Shown: piece by piece, positions 21,868 to 33,729 of the stretch
How positions within the stretch are numbered: the first letter of the stretch is position 1
How the letters are laid out: each line of letters opens with the position of its first letter
Origin: Falciphora oryzae
Taxonomy: Eukaryota; Ascomycota; Sordariomycetes; Magnaporthales; Magnaporthaceae
Direction of reading: 5' to 3'
Assembly (NCBI GenBank): GCA_000733355.1
Contig: JNVV01000029.1
Coordinates: forward strand, 417,457 to 481,456
Length of the DNA: 64,000 nucleotides
Notes under the pieces: model-generated
What the model saw: the letters and a program-made list of their open reading frames with translations, nothing else
Database searches by the model: none
What the model was told of the DNA's origin: nothing
Made by a program: the position numbers and the translations under genes

Positions 21868-23245
21868 AGCCATCTTGATCCTTCTAAGCCCAGGTGGAGC
21901 CCCTTTTGGCAACTGGCTTGCCTCGTTTTTCCAACCCACGGGCGACATGTCACTTTCTTTGTTGTGATCGAGTCCGTCGAGTCCGGCCTTGCATTTTCTG
22001 CTTGCCACATTTGCTTCCTCTTGCCGGTCTGAAAGGAAACACCTAACGCCTGCTGGCAAACCTTGTCGAAGACGATGGAGAGCCTTGGCCAAGGACCCGA
22101 GTTCCGGGGATAATATCACGCCCTCTACTGAGAGGTGGGGGAACAGGAGCGAGCCGTCTCCCTTTCTTTCCTCCACCAACACCTTGATGTCGCACATCGG
22201 CGTGGCTTTTGCGCCAAGACCAGGGTCAGGCAAGGGATTCTCGCAGGGCGAGTGGGCATGGGTAAAAAAAAAAAAAAAAAAAAAGTCCACCACGAGCCCC
22301 GCGAGCTACTACTAGTTGGGCATCGGCCGGTTCCGTAAGTTTGGGACACCAGGCCAGTCGGTGGGCGATAAACTCCCCAAAGTCCGCCGTTCGTTGATGC
22401 AACACCCACGCTTGACTTTCTTCCCCTTCTGTCTTTTCTTTGCCTCTCTGTTTCCCGTTTCACAGCCCAATTCTCTCTGTCATCTTCCTCCTTGCGTCAC
22501 ATCCGACCCTTCCACGAGTGCTTCTCGAAAGGAACAGGCGCCCTGGATTCCACCTGACCAGCGCAGCCCAAGCCTCGGCTGTCGTGGTCCGCCGCCTCGT
22601 CACCGCGTGTGTCAGAGTCGCATCAAAACTCTGCTCACCGTCAGCGCCAGCCACACCAACAAAAGTCACAGCAGAGACACCCCGTGTAAGCCGCTGCCCG
22701 CCGCCACCCGCCGGCTCGCACCACACAGAGGGTTCGGCTCGTTTTTTTTTACCATCCTTCTTTTTGTCCCCCTTCCCACCTCACGTCTTCGCGGTCCCGC
22801 CGGGTCTGCGCGCCTCATCAGCCAGCAAAGCGGCCCAGCAGCCCACGCGCACCACCCTCCCTTGTGTCGGAGTTTACGTCGGCCGCCATCTCCCAGATCC
22901 TGCACTGCATGGCACATGAAGTCCTGGTGTAACGCTAGAAGCTTCTGAGCTCGCCAACCCTGCGCCACGCCTTTTGACTCCACAACTCGAACAACAAACT
23001 CCGGCCTATCCCTGATAAATACGACACTCGCGCCCGCAATGCCTGTGGCAGAGCTCACCGGCCTGCTCTTGGGCCTGTTTCGCTACTGCAACCTTGCTTT
23101 CCAATTCTTCGCTATATCGAATCCTTTATATGCCATAGGCAAGGGGACACCACAAGGCGCGGGCCTCTTTTTATCACCCTCCTCCCCCAAGTCCGCGGTC
23201 AGCAACCACAGCCTCGACAGCGACACCAAAGGCCCGGCAAAGGAG

Positions 23246-23998
23246 ATGGCGACCCCCAAGCACGCGACTCACAAGTCGCTCCTCCCGTCTCACGAGTTCT
23301 ACCTGGCCGCCGGCACCGTGACGGTCGACCGCCGCGCCCGGAGGGCCCTGGTCCTGTACGATAGGCTGACGGGCCTCCACGGCCTGCCTCGCGGCCGCGC
23401 TGATTGGGGCGAGTCCCTGACGTCCACAGCCGTGCGCGAGACGCTCGAGGAGGGCGGCGTCCGCTGCGCCCTGCTGCCCGTGCCGGTCCCGACGCGCGCC
23501 ACGCCCCCGCCCGGCCGCGGCAGCCCCGCCTCGTCGCTCTCCCCGTCGCCCAGACTCGCCGCTAGCAGCGGCAGGGGTACCGGTGGCAGCAGCACCCCGG
23601 AGCCGATGCTGTCGCCCGCTGACGACTATCACCAGCCCCACCACAGCTCAGATCCCATCGCTGCCGCCGACATGGACGATGACGAGATCCGCGACGAGTT
23701 CGGCGAGGTGACCAAGGGCGTGCTGCTGACGGAGCCGTTTGCGCTGCTGACGCACTTCCGGTCCAACGGCGCCCTCGCCGTCGTGCACTGGTTTGTCGCC
23801 GAGGCCGACTCGGCCGCGCCCTTTGAGGAAGGGGGGCAGATGGCCGACGAGGACTACGAGCCCCGCTGGGTCGGATTCGACGAGGCCGCCCGCCTCATGC
23901 CCGACGCCAACCACGCCGACGTCGTCTTGAGGGCCGTCCGCTTAGTCGACAGGCTCGAGGCCATGGAGAGGCGGAGCGAGGTTGCTGTGTCCTGTTGA
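23246..23998 (+). CDS. Nudix hydrolase domain protein
   Basis: The domain starts just after the ATG at 23246 (SHEFYLAAGTVTVDRRARRALVLYD), which matches the beginning of fungal Nudix proteins. The open frame extends upstream to an ATG at 23039, and that longer start would add a hydrophobic N-terminus, so either is possible. A complete Nudix box is present as GRADWGESLTSTAVRETLEE followed by GGV, fitting GX5EX7REUXEEXGU with all catalytic glutamates. Between the box and the next conserved strand sits a Pro/Ser/Gly-rich insertion of roughly 80 residues that looks disordered. The rest (ALLTHFRSNGALAVVHWFVAE, EPRWVGFDEAARLM) completes the fold. Nudix enzymes cleave nucleoside diphosphates linked to another moiety; fungal relatives may act on diphosphoinositol polyphosphates or dinucleotides, but the specificity is not determined here. 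Product length is about 250 residues from this start or 319 from 23039. Confidence 0.85.
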   Translation: MATPKHATHKSLLPSHEFYLAAGTVTVDRRARRALVLYDRLTGLHGLPRGRADWGESLTSTAVRETLEEGGVRCALLPVPVPTRATPPPGRGSPASSLSPSPRLAASSGRGTGGSSTPEPMLSPADDYHQPHHSSDPIAAADMDDDEIRDEFGEVTKGVLLTEPFALLTHFRSNGALAVVHWFVAEADSAAPFEEGGQMADEDYEPRWVGFDEAARLMPDANHADVVLRAVRLVDRLEAMERRSEVAVSC

Positions 23999-24836
23999 GC
24001 TGTCAAGAGGCGACGGCTAGGTCGAGACTCTTGTTGGAGATCTCCCATTCTTGTTTTGAATTGAGAAGAGCGCATTTGCTGCATTTCTCGGGGCCGGTGT
24101 TGGCTGGAATGGCTTCTGAGCGGCTTCCCCCTTGGCGAGTGAGCGACAGCCGAGTAGGGACATTTGACTGGCGATTGGCGCGCGGTTTCTTTCTGGTTTG
24201 GTACGGGTTTTCCGCACCATTTTGGATTTTGGGCTTCTATCGGGTCGGCATTTTGTTTTTCTCTCTTATTATTTGGCTATGGAGGATCGGGGTAAACATG
24301 ACGATTAGGGTATACCATTAAACAGGAGCAAAGGGCGGTGTCCCCACGGACAACTATAGCGGATATTAGGCCAGGAAGGAACCGGTTCAAGACAATCCAA
24401 CTCTTTGACTTGTGAAGCTGCGACGCGGAGACACGATGGATATAGCTGGCAGATCTTGGCATCTAGCACTGCTTTCCGCCGACGAGCACAAAGAGGAAGA
24501 GAAAGTGTGGAAAAGGGACAAGTCGTAAAAAATTCGTAGCGTGATAAGGTCATGAGAGCGTGACGGAGGGGGATGTAGCCGATGGAATGGACAGCTCAAC
24601 AAAGGGTGGCACGTCAAGCGAGGCGATGACGGAAGTGAGGGAAAAGCGCCCAGCCGCCCGGCAAGACCAAGTCGCAAAGCGGCCCGAGTAAGCAACAACG
24701 TGACCGAGACCAGGTGCGCGTCCTGTCACCCACTCACAAGGATGGATGGTGGTGGCGGCGATTAGTCGACGGGGCGCAGATCCTGCCGCGGCGATCCCCC
24801 GCCACTAGCCGGGAGGATCGCCCCCAGAAATTATTC
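23999..24836. other. Convergent intergenic region
   Basis: About 840 bases between the 3' ends of the Nudix gene and the C2-domain gene. No supported gene. Confidence 0.5.
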
Positions 24837-26955
24837 TCAGGTGGGGGACGCGGGCTTCTTCCCCTCAGCAGCCGCCTCCCCCGAATCCGCGGCGGGGGCC
24901 ACCGGCGCGGGTGCCGACGACGCCGACTTTTTCGCAGAATTGCTGCCGCCGACGCCCAAAGTCTGCTCGCCAACCTCGCAGATGCAGCTCGGGTTCTCGA
25001 GCACGTCCCACGCGAGCTCCTTCTTCGTCTTGCGCGCGGGCGAGCCGTAGTCATCGTCATCGCTGTAGTCCATATCCGACAAACGGGACTCGTCCGAGGA
25101 GCTGAACGACGACGAGCTGGGGCTGCGGTTCAGCACCATCCGGACGCGGCCGCCGCCCTCCTTCTTCTTGGCCTCGTGCTGCGCCGCCTTCATCGCTTTT
25201 AGGTCCTCGTCCTCCCAGTGCAGGGCCGCGATGCCCAGCCCCGGGAAGTTTTTGGACAGGAACTCCTTGAGGCCCGGTAGGCATGACTTGTCGGGCCGGT
25301 AGGTGCCCGAGTCGTTGTCGATGACGAGCTGGTACAGGCGCGGGTCCGGCGGCGGCGGGTTGCCCGGCGGGCCGTCGTTGGCCGTCCCGGCGCCGTCGGC
25401 GGGCGGGTCCGGGCCCGAGTTGGTGGCGTCCTCGGGCCGCTTGGCGCGGCGGATGAAGAACTCGCCCGAGCAGGCGATGTAGGTCGTCACGTCCGAGTGC
25501 ATCGTGTGCTTGGACAGCATGTCGATGCCGAACTCCTTGCCCGTCTCGGTGAAGCGGAAGAGCCCGTCGAGCGTGAGCGCATAGGTAAAAATGCGCCCGC
25601 CCTCGTCAAAGTGCGCCAGCCGTAAAAACTGCAGCGCCGCCTCGGTCGAGCATGGCGGGAACGAACCGTATTTTGTGGACTGGTCAAAGTTGTACACCCG
25701 CCGGTGCTGCTTGTGCAGCACCTTGTTCATGATCTTGCCGCGCAGCCCCCGCGACGAGAACATGGGCGCCACGAAGCGACTGAACTCGACGTATCGGTGG
25801 TATAGCCTCGGCGGAACGGGACCCTGGAGTTGCATCTCGCATGCTTGGAAGCTGTGGCAGGAGCAGTTGGAGTCAGTCGGATTTCCTAGGTACCTAGGCA
25901 AACAAAACCGCCAAGTTGGCTTACTCGTATTTCTTGGTCTGCCGATCATCCGACTCCTTGTTCTTTTCCGAGTCCTGGCACTTCCCCGGCTCCTTCTTGC
26001 CCGCCTCTGACGCCTCTTCCTCCTCGGGCTGCTCGTCCTTGACCTCATCCTTGTTGACCTTGGTGCCAGTCAGGCGCCCGATCATGGGGCTGAAGTGCTG
26101 GACGAAGGCGGTCGGGCCGACCGTGTACATCTGCGCGCCGGGCCCGTCGGAGCGGCCGAGGACCTCGACGCTCAGCGTCAGGCGCGGCGTGAGGGAGCCA
26201 TCCCTAGTGAAGGCCGACTCGACCGCCTTGACCAGGTAGGCGCGCTTGCTTCCCATGCGCTTCTTGGCCTGGAAGTTGTGCCGACTCACGCCCTGCCAGT
26301 CCTCGTCGACGCGGCGCGCGATATACGTCACGTTTCCCAGCCGGTCGTCGTTGTCCGGGTAGTCCTCGTCGTAGATGCGGCACTTGAGCTTGAACCCGGA
26401 CCGCGGCACGTTGGCCACGACCCACTCCTGCTCCCACTCGGGCTCCGTCGTCCTGCGCAGCGTGCGCGTCCGGAACGTCAGGACGGGATCCTCCTTGTGG
26501 CGCCGGGGCACGTCGGCCGTCAGGGTCGCGTGCACGAAGGGGTCCGACGAGGCCGTGGTGAAGTCGCCGCGCGGCAGGTTCGTGGCGCCGTGGAACGTGA
26601 TCTTGACCGTGTACCCCGCGGGGAAGTCGGGCAGCGGCGTGGCGTCGAACCCGCCAGCGGGCTTCTTCTCCTTGAAGCCGTCGGCCTTCTCGGTGAGCCG
26701 GTGCTTCAGGTGCGACGCGACGCGGAGCGGGCTCGACGGCTCGCGCGGCGGCGCCGAGCTGACGCCGCTTGGGGCGTCGGCGACGTGGCCACTTTGCGAG
26801 GGCGATGCGGGCGCGGGCGCCGCCGGGGGGTGGTTGTTCTGGGCGCCTTCTTGAGCATTGGGCTCGTCGCTCGGCGTGGCGACGAGGGGACTCGAAGGCT
26901 GGTCGGTTCGTTGCTCGGCCGCGCCGGCGGGAGCGTCGGCCACGGTCGACACCAT
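24837..26955 (-). CDS. C2-domain protein of fungal type
   Basis: Two exons, 26955-25925 and 25851-24837, join through a 73-bp intron (GTAAGC donor, CACAG acceptor) to about 681 residues. The first 85 residues are Ala/Pro/Ser-rich and look disordered. A C2-like beta-sandwich follows: YTVKITFHGATNLPRGDF, SSDPFVHATL, a WEQEWVV strand and LKCRIYDEDYPDNDDRLG, which supplies the loop aspartates that bind calcium and phospholipid. The exon border lies in a Lys/Glu-rich linker. The second half has its own conserved region (PPRLYHRYVEFSRFVAPMFS, YNFDQSTKYGSFPPCSTEAA and others), then Ser/Asp-rich and Ala-rich tails. The C2 domain suggests membrane attachment in the cytosol; no transmembrane segment is obvious. 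I do not recognise the specific function of the C-terminal half. Confidence 0.8.
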
Positions 26956-28335
26956 GCTGGGATGCCGAGTCTGGATGGAGACGGCTCAGCATTGGCGGGG
27001 GGTTCTAGATGTAGCGATCCCCCATGTTTCCCGCACAGCATCTGCTAGATTGACAAGTGCGAATAACCAACTCACCTCCAAATCGCCGGCCGGCGCAAGA
27101 CAAGCACGGCAATCGGTTGATCAAGTGAAGAGGCTGGAGCTTGGTTGCTGTCTTGATCCCGGACGTTGGCGACCAAAGACACCAGGAGAATGCCAAGAAA
27201 CCCTGCGCAAACCAACTGCGGCTGCGAATCTGGCGCAAGCCTTTTGAATGTGTCGGCTGGTGCCAAGACCGCGCCGGCTATTCCTGTTGGCTGCTGTCGG
27301 CGGATTGGCATCAGCCGAGAAAGGGAGCTAGCCGCTTTGGTCCAAGGAGGAGCGGCCGTTGTGAGGGATTCGGATGGCGGAGGAAGAGAAGCTCAGTGCC
27401 ATGGAAGTAGGAAGGGAATGCGCAAACTTCCAAGGAACAGTCAAGAGATACTGGGCATAGGAGCGACAAAACTTGAGCAGCGGGGTTGGCTCCTGTGTAT
27501 CGAGATTGACGGCGCGAAAAAAGAAGACGTCCATGGACGCAGCTGCCCAGTTCTCTGGGGATCTTCAGGCGGAATCGGGTATTCGGCACTGGTCACTCGC
27601 ACGAAAACACAGCCGGCATCCAACAAGAAAAAGGGGCTAGCGGCCGCAGTCGTGCAGCGCCCACCCTGCAAGCGTCAATGTTGGCCGGCCAGATTCGAGG
27701 TGTGGTGGTGCAGATGGACGCGTGGTCCCTGCGACGAAAAAGCTGGAAGGGTGATGTCACTGTGCCTGGCCCCGCCGTAGAGCCAATCGCGCCAGGGGTC
27801 AGCAACGCAGGCAAGCCCGGCCTGCCAAGCATCCTGACACATGTGGTGGCTTCCTTGTGCGCTGTGGCTGTCAACTTGTCCCTCGAAACATGGAATTCGC
27901 CAAATGGGGAAATATGTATACCATTTTCTGGCACCGAAATGCCCCCATATCCCACCTTCTATCTACTAGGTCTATCTCACGGCCACCTGTTTGACTTACC
28001 GAGGACCGGAATGACCGCAGAGGGCTCGCCAGAGGCGACATCTTCTGCAGCCCACGAACCACTACCGGAAAGCAGTGCTTCAAAGAAGAGAAACCTCCAC
28101 CAGTCCTCGTCGAATGCCCAAGGAGGACTCTGCCGAGCAGCCAGCGAAGCACTTGTTGAGAATGCATGCCGCTGCTGCAGCTCCACCATCGACACGAGGT
28201 TGAGCATCCTCGAAAGTGATATCCTTGCTCTTCTCCCCAAACCACCCATCCAAAACACCACCAGCGACAACAACGCCAAGGGCGCCCACTCACCTGGACT
28301 TGACTTCGGGCCACGCTCACGCGTGTCTGTAGTTG
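26956..28335. other. Intergenic region
   Basis: About 1.4 kb lies between the 5' end of the C2-domain gene and the 3' end of the ENA-type pump gene. Open frames of up to 231 codons on the plus strand lack domains, and the longest runs into the 3' end of the pump gene, so none is called. Confidence 0.45.
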
Positions 28336-31300
28336 TTATTGGGCTTTCTCCTGCGAGCTCTCGCCAGCCATGACAGGACCCTCCTCCTTGCGCTCAACCA
28401 GCTCACGCTGGGGACCGTCTCCCTGCTGTTGATTCGGTTGTTGCCCTTGCTGAAGGTACGTGCCAAAGACACGAGCCTCAAGGTCGCCCTTCGCCGCCTG
28501 GGGGTCGGTCTTGTTCAGCTGCCGGCGGAAGTAGATGCGTTTCGCCCACTTCCAGCCCTCGGCGCCCAGGAAGAAGAGAACAAGCTCGACCACGACGACG
28601 CCCCACTCCCACGTGATGCCGTCGTGCTTAAAGACCTCGTGGTTGAGGACTGGAATGTAAAGTGTCGGGAAAATGGTGACGAACCCGATGACGATGGCCC
28701 AGAACAGGAACCGGTTCATCCACGCGTCCCGGATCCAGCGCGTCCAGATGGAGCCACCGCTGTTCCGGAGGTTGAAGAAGGATCGTCGGGGGTGCACGAC
28801 CTCCCAGGCCAGGAAGAGCGCAAACCAGGTGAGGCACGCGAAAGTGGTCGCCCGAGCCCGGAACACGAGCTTGCAGTCTTCGGAGAATCCGTTGTTGCAG
28901 TCGTCACCGAGCCTACCGTCGCCGAACCAGTAGACAACGACGATGAATGAAGAAAGACAACAGGCTGACATCCAGAGGCCATAGACCACGATATCGAGGA
29001 TAAGCTCCCATGTAAAGACTCCCGTCTTGACCTGCATCGTGAGATAGATGGTTAGCAAACCCCATGTCTGGCCATGAGGAATACGATAGCCTCATCTCCC
29101 GGGCCCGGATACGTACATCGTGCGGGGGGCGCGTAAGGATGTCTGGGGATGCCAGCTCAAAACCTAGACCCATATCCGGCAAGCCTGAAGTAACCTATGG
29201 ACCAGGGTTAGTACCCTTGGTTATCTATGGAAAACGGAGTCCAAATATAGTTCACGGGACAAGGGCTGTCCTTACCATGATAACCCAGAGGACCTCGACG
29301 GGGGCGAGCGGGAACACAGAAATTCCGGCCGAATCTTTGAAGACGAGACCGATCAAGACTACGAATTGACAGGGTCAGTATCACCGTCGTCGAAACATTG
29401 ATTTGAGAACAGACAAGCATGGGGTGGTAGACAAAATTCCACTCACGTGTGCAGGCTTGCGCAACATTCTCTGCGAGGACGTGCAGGATAAACTTCTGGA
29501 TGTTGTCAAACATACGGCGGCCTGAATTGATCACCAAAGTCAGCATCTTTCCCCACACAAGGGTCCTAAGCAGGCCGGAGCAAACGGGACACTCACCTTC
29601 TTCCACAGCATTCAGGATACTCGCAAAGTTGTCGTCGGTAAGCACGATATCGGCAGCCTCCTTGGCAACGTCGGATCCCGCCTGACCCATGGCGATGCCG
29701 ACGTCGGCAGACTTCAGCGAGGGGCTATCGTTGACACCGTCGCCCGTCATGGCTGCAAACCGGTTGCGGCGGTGGAGGGCGTTGATCATGCGCACTTTGG
29801 TGTTGGGGGCACAGCGCGCCACGACCAGCGGCAGCTGCGGCAGGGCATCAATCTGGGCGTCGTCCAGCTTGTCAAACTCGGACGCAGCCATGACCATGGT
29901 GCGGGCAGTCTCGCGGCCAATCTCGGCCATGCGGTTAGGCAAAATGCCGACCTCGATTGCGATGGCGCGAGCCGTCTCCGGGTGATCGCCAGTAAGCATA
30001 TGGACCGAAATGCCGGCCTCGTGGCACATACGGACACTTTCGGCCGACTCCGGGCGCGGAGGATCGTACAGCCCTATCAAGCCTCGGAAAGTCAGGTCCG
30101 CCTCGTACTCGGCCCTGTCCGGCGTATCCTTCTCGTTGATGGCTGGAACGTCGTCGACGCGATTGGCAAGGGCCAGCACCCGGAGACCCACGCGCGCCAG
30201 TGACTCCAAGTTCGCGATGATTCCAGAGACGTGCTCGTCCGTGATGGGGACAATAGTATCCTGGTCCTCCTTGCCGTTCTCACCGATAGCGATGGTTGTG
30301 CAGCTTGAGAGCACGCGCTCGACCGCACCCTTGGTGAACACATGGAGGTCGTGGCTGGCCGTCTCCTCGAACACAACAGACATCTTTTTCGTGTCGGAAT
30401 CGAAGGGAAACTCGGCCACCTGCCGCCACTGGGGGCTGTCCCCGGATGAAAATCGCAGTCTGTTCCAGTTGAACCTCGAGGCAAAGACCTGGATGGCGAT
30501 CTCGGTGGGGTCTCCGCGTGCATGCCACTCGTCGCCAGTCTTGTGGACGTTTGCAATGTTGGCAAGAGAGGCGATGTTCAGGTACGTACGCAAGATTTTG
30601 TCGTCCGCGGTTGCGGCCATGGTGTCCACAATCTCGCCCTCGGACTCTTGACCACGGCTGTCGACCTGGCTCGGCTCCTTGGAAAGCAAGCTGACGCTGC
30701 CCGCCGTTGGGTTGAACGGTTCTTTTGTCGTACTGACGGAGTATGTGCCCCTGCCGGGAATCCATGCCTTTTTGGCTACCATCTTGCCTTGGGTGAGGGT
30801 GCCGGTTTTGTCGGAACAAATGTCTAGAAGCACTGTTAGTAAAAGGTTATCAGAGGCCATGTCGGCTCTTGGTTTGCTGGCAGACATACTTGTGACCCCT
30901 CCCAGGGCTTCTAGGCTCCGAAGATTGCGAACGATGACATTTCTCTGAACCATACGCTTCGTTCCGGTTGCCATCGTGACCGTCAGGACAACGATGAGGG
31001 ATGCCGGAAGCATACTGACGCCGGTGGCCACGGCGTAAATAATAACCTCCTTGTTGCTGAGGAACATGTTCGCGGCCAGCACGATGATCGTGCAAAGGAT
31101 AGCGACGAAGAACAGGAATACGGCAAGCTGGGAAAGCTTTCGCTGCAAAGGCGTCCCGACATTGACGCCGAGGAACCGGCCGACGGAATCGGTAAAGGTC
31201 AAGGACCACGCTTGGGCGTGTCGCAGTGGCGAAGCGCTGCCATCTTCCTTGCGCTTGACGGGCCGACGTTTGGACTCCTTGCCACGGAGCGCAGCTGCGA

Positions 31301-32211
31301 TGATGCCGATTTCGGTAGCCAGCCCAGTAGCGAAAACGATACCGCGAGCCCGCCCCTTAGTGACTGTGGAAGAGCTGAATGCAATATTGAGGCGGTCTCC
31401 GGGGCCCGTATCATCATCCAGAACCCGGTCAATTTCCTTGCGGGCAGGCAGGGATTCTCCTGTGAGAAGAGCTTCGTCTGTTTCGAAGTTGATAGCCTCG
31501 ATCAGTCTGAACAAAAGTCATTAGTGCATGCCGAGGGTTGTCAAGTCAAGCAGACGACCGCCTGTCTCTTTAAAAGAACGAACCTGGTATCTGCAGGGAC
31601 AGTATCTCCGGTTTTCAGCTCAACCATGTCACCAGGAACGATTTCAACGGTCGGGACGGTGATGTTGGAGCCATCCCGGACGACGCGGGCCGTGGGGGAG
31701 CTGAGCGAGCGGAGAGAGTCGAGTGTCTTGGCGGCCTTGAGCTCCTGCCAGAAGCCGACGACGACGTTGAGCGCAATGACCGCGGCAATGACGCCGCCCT
31801 CTATCCATGATTCGATGCCGAAGCTAGCGGCCATGGATAGGATCAGGACCTGCGGACGACGAATGAGCAATTCCAACATGCTTATATGGCTTCAACCCGC
31901 ACAGAAAACGACGGGGTGGAACAGGGCGAAAAGGGACGGGTGCCCGGGGGAACTACTAGAGACAGAGCGTTTGTGAACTGCGCCACGAAGATCTTGACGG
32001 GCTGGACGCCCTCGCTGTCGCCAAAGTCATTGTTGCCGTGCTGCTGCAGGCGGAGGCGCGCCTCGTTCGTAGTCAGGCCGTTGTCGGCGTCGGCCTGGAT
32101 CTCGTCGAGAAACTGGCCAACGGGCAGGGCGTGGATCGGGCGCGAGAGCGGTTCGTTGGACTGGCCTGAGACCCGGGGGGCCTCGTCGTCATTGGGCTTC
32201 TTCTTGCCCAT
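28336..32211 (-). CDS. ENA-type P-type ATPase (Na+/K+ efflux pump, P2D)
   Basis: Eight exons on the minus strand (32211-31957, 31849-31584, 31506-30890, 30823-29597, 29521-29447, 29358-29276, 29194-29117, 29031-28336) keep phase throughout and give about 1098 residues, the usual ENA length. The N-terminus carries the cation-ATPase N domain (PIHALPVGQFLDEIQADADNG). The actuator domain has LLTGES near residue 188. The phosphorylation motif NICSDKTGTLTQGKM, near residues 380-394, is created by splicing out a 66-bp intron that is itself free of stops. The nucleotide domain has HVFTKGAVERVLSS and the hinge has MTGDGVNDSPSLKSADVGIA. Membrane helices such as ESWIEGGVIAAVIALNVVVG and the C-terminal set (FLFWAIVIGFVTIFPTLYIP) complete the pump. 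It exports sodium or potassium at the plasma membrane at high salt or alkaline pH; expression of ENA genes is generally stress-induced. Confidence 0.95.
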
Positions 32212-33729
32212 CCTGTCGTGCCTGGTCTAACAGTAGGGTTGGGAGGTTGTGGCAGATTCTTCACGACGTATGAGGGAACAGGCGGCTTTGGACAGCGTGG
32301 CAGACACAATGATGTGATTACGAGGAAAGGCCTAGGTATCTATGAATGGAAAGGGAAACGCGGGAGTAATAAGGATGTAAGGAATATGTATTTGAGAGAC
32401 GGCGGAAGGAGTTTTATACAGATGCGATGTCCGCTAATGCAAGAAATTTCTTTCCTTCCGTGTGGATGAAAGTCTTAGCTAGCCGTGCGAGTTTCCAATC
32501 CGAACAAGGCAGGTGCCACGGGGCATTTACCGCTGATCGAGGAGGGTGCCACAGTGGCTAACACATGGCGGCTCCAGAAGCACAGGGTCTCAGTTCAAGT
32601 TCAATCGGCTGTATTCCAGTTTTCCCCATTACATCGACGCATTTTGCTCTCCACACTAACGGCGAAACGGATAATGGGAAAACCAACGACTCATGGACGT
32701 GCGGTAAACGCGTCTGGCTTCCCTCGGCTCGCGCGGCCATCGATGATTTTTTTTTTTTTTGTCTTACCGCTCTGGTAGTGTGGGGGGTTTCCAAGACGAC
32801 GATCCCAGCGTCCCAAGACGCCGAGACGCGCCCCAAAGCGGAGTGTGTGTCGCAGCGGCGACGTGATGGGCTGGAACAGAACCGCCAAGATCAACTCGGT
32901 CGCCGATTTTGGGATTGCCCAGGCTTGTTCTCTGCGGACTTGCTTATCTGTTCCCAAGACAGCTTGGCCTTGGCTGGGGATTCCAACCTACCGGGAGTCC
33001 CCCCGCCCTTTCGACCTGCACCAACAACAAGGTGGCGTCGGCGTCTGGTTCGGCGAATTCGTAGGTGGCTTGCTTGTTCTGGAACCCGCAAGCAGGCGGC
33101 GTGCATGCACCGCCGATAAGAAGGGCTGCCCGGCATGCGTCATTCATTTTAGGTTGTCTTTGGAGGAACGCACCGGATGGCGGCTGTCGGTCCACGGCGT
33201 CCCCTTCAGACCCCAGCTGCTGCGCCGCGGCACATGGTGCGCCGGGATAGGCTCGCGTCTGGGGTTAGCCGGCTGCATCGATGGGTGGCCCCGTCTTGGC
33301 ACTCCGATCCGGAGCTCTTGATGCCTTCCGTTGGACTGCGCTTCGACTGCGAATGGAAGCGGTGACCAATGACCTCAGAAGGCACAGCCCCAGGCAGCCC
33401 CTGGGCAATGCTGCTACTAGTCGGGTAAACACCGGCCGGGTAATCATCGGATGCCCCTCTTCAACACGCACCCCGCCATCATTTTGCTATTCGGAAACTC
33501 CGCCATCTCCTTTACGCAGCTCCGCCGGACGACTGCTTCCGTTGCCACGTTTGCTCTGCACACGAGAGCCTCGGTTTTACTCTCCTACCTCTTGTATTAC
33601 CTCCTGAAGGGCTTATTAAAGGAACACGGACGTTTTTGGAGTTGCTATGTCCTGGTCCAGCTAGTCCTGACCAGACCACACTCTCTAAGTAACCCCTTAC
33701 CTGAGAATATCCTTACCCTCTGCCTCAAA
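32212..33729. other. Divergent intergenic region between ENA pump and acetyltransferase
   Basis: About 1.5 kb with no supported gene, serving as the upstream region of both neighbours. It contains a T tract at about 32747-32760. Confidence 0.5.

Larger units (their letters stand above)
19111..23038. other. Long intergenic region with homopolymer tracts and an assembly gap
   Basis: Nearly 4 kb carries no gene I can support. It contains a CA microsatellite, several T or A runs of 13-21 bases (20592-20604, 20741-20761, 21260-21279, 22264-22284) and a 342-base run of N. The right end is pyrimidine-rich and probably promoter and leader of the Nudix gene. Confidence 0.5.

Noticed and set aside
21233..22293. 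Several open frames crossing the N gap
   Set aside because: They exist only because N codons are read as open.
26095..27048. Plus-strand open frame of 317 codons opposite the C2-domain exon
   Set aside because: Arg/Val/Gly-rich antisense shadow without any domain.
27678..28373. Plus-strand open frame of 231 codons near the end of the ENA gene
   Set aside because: No recognisable domain and its end overlaps the ENA coding sequence on the opposite strand.
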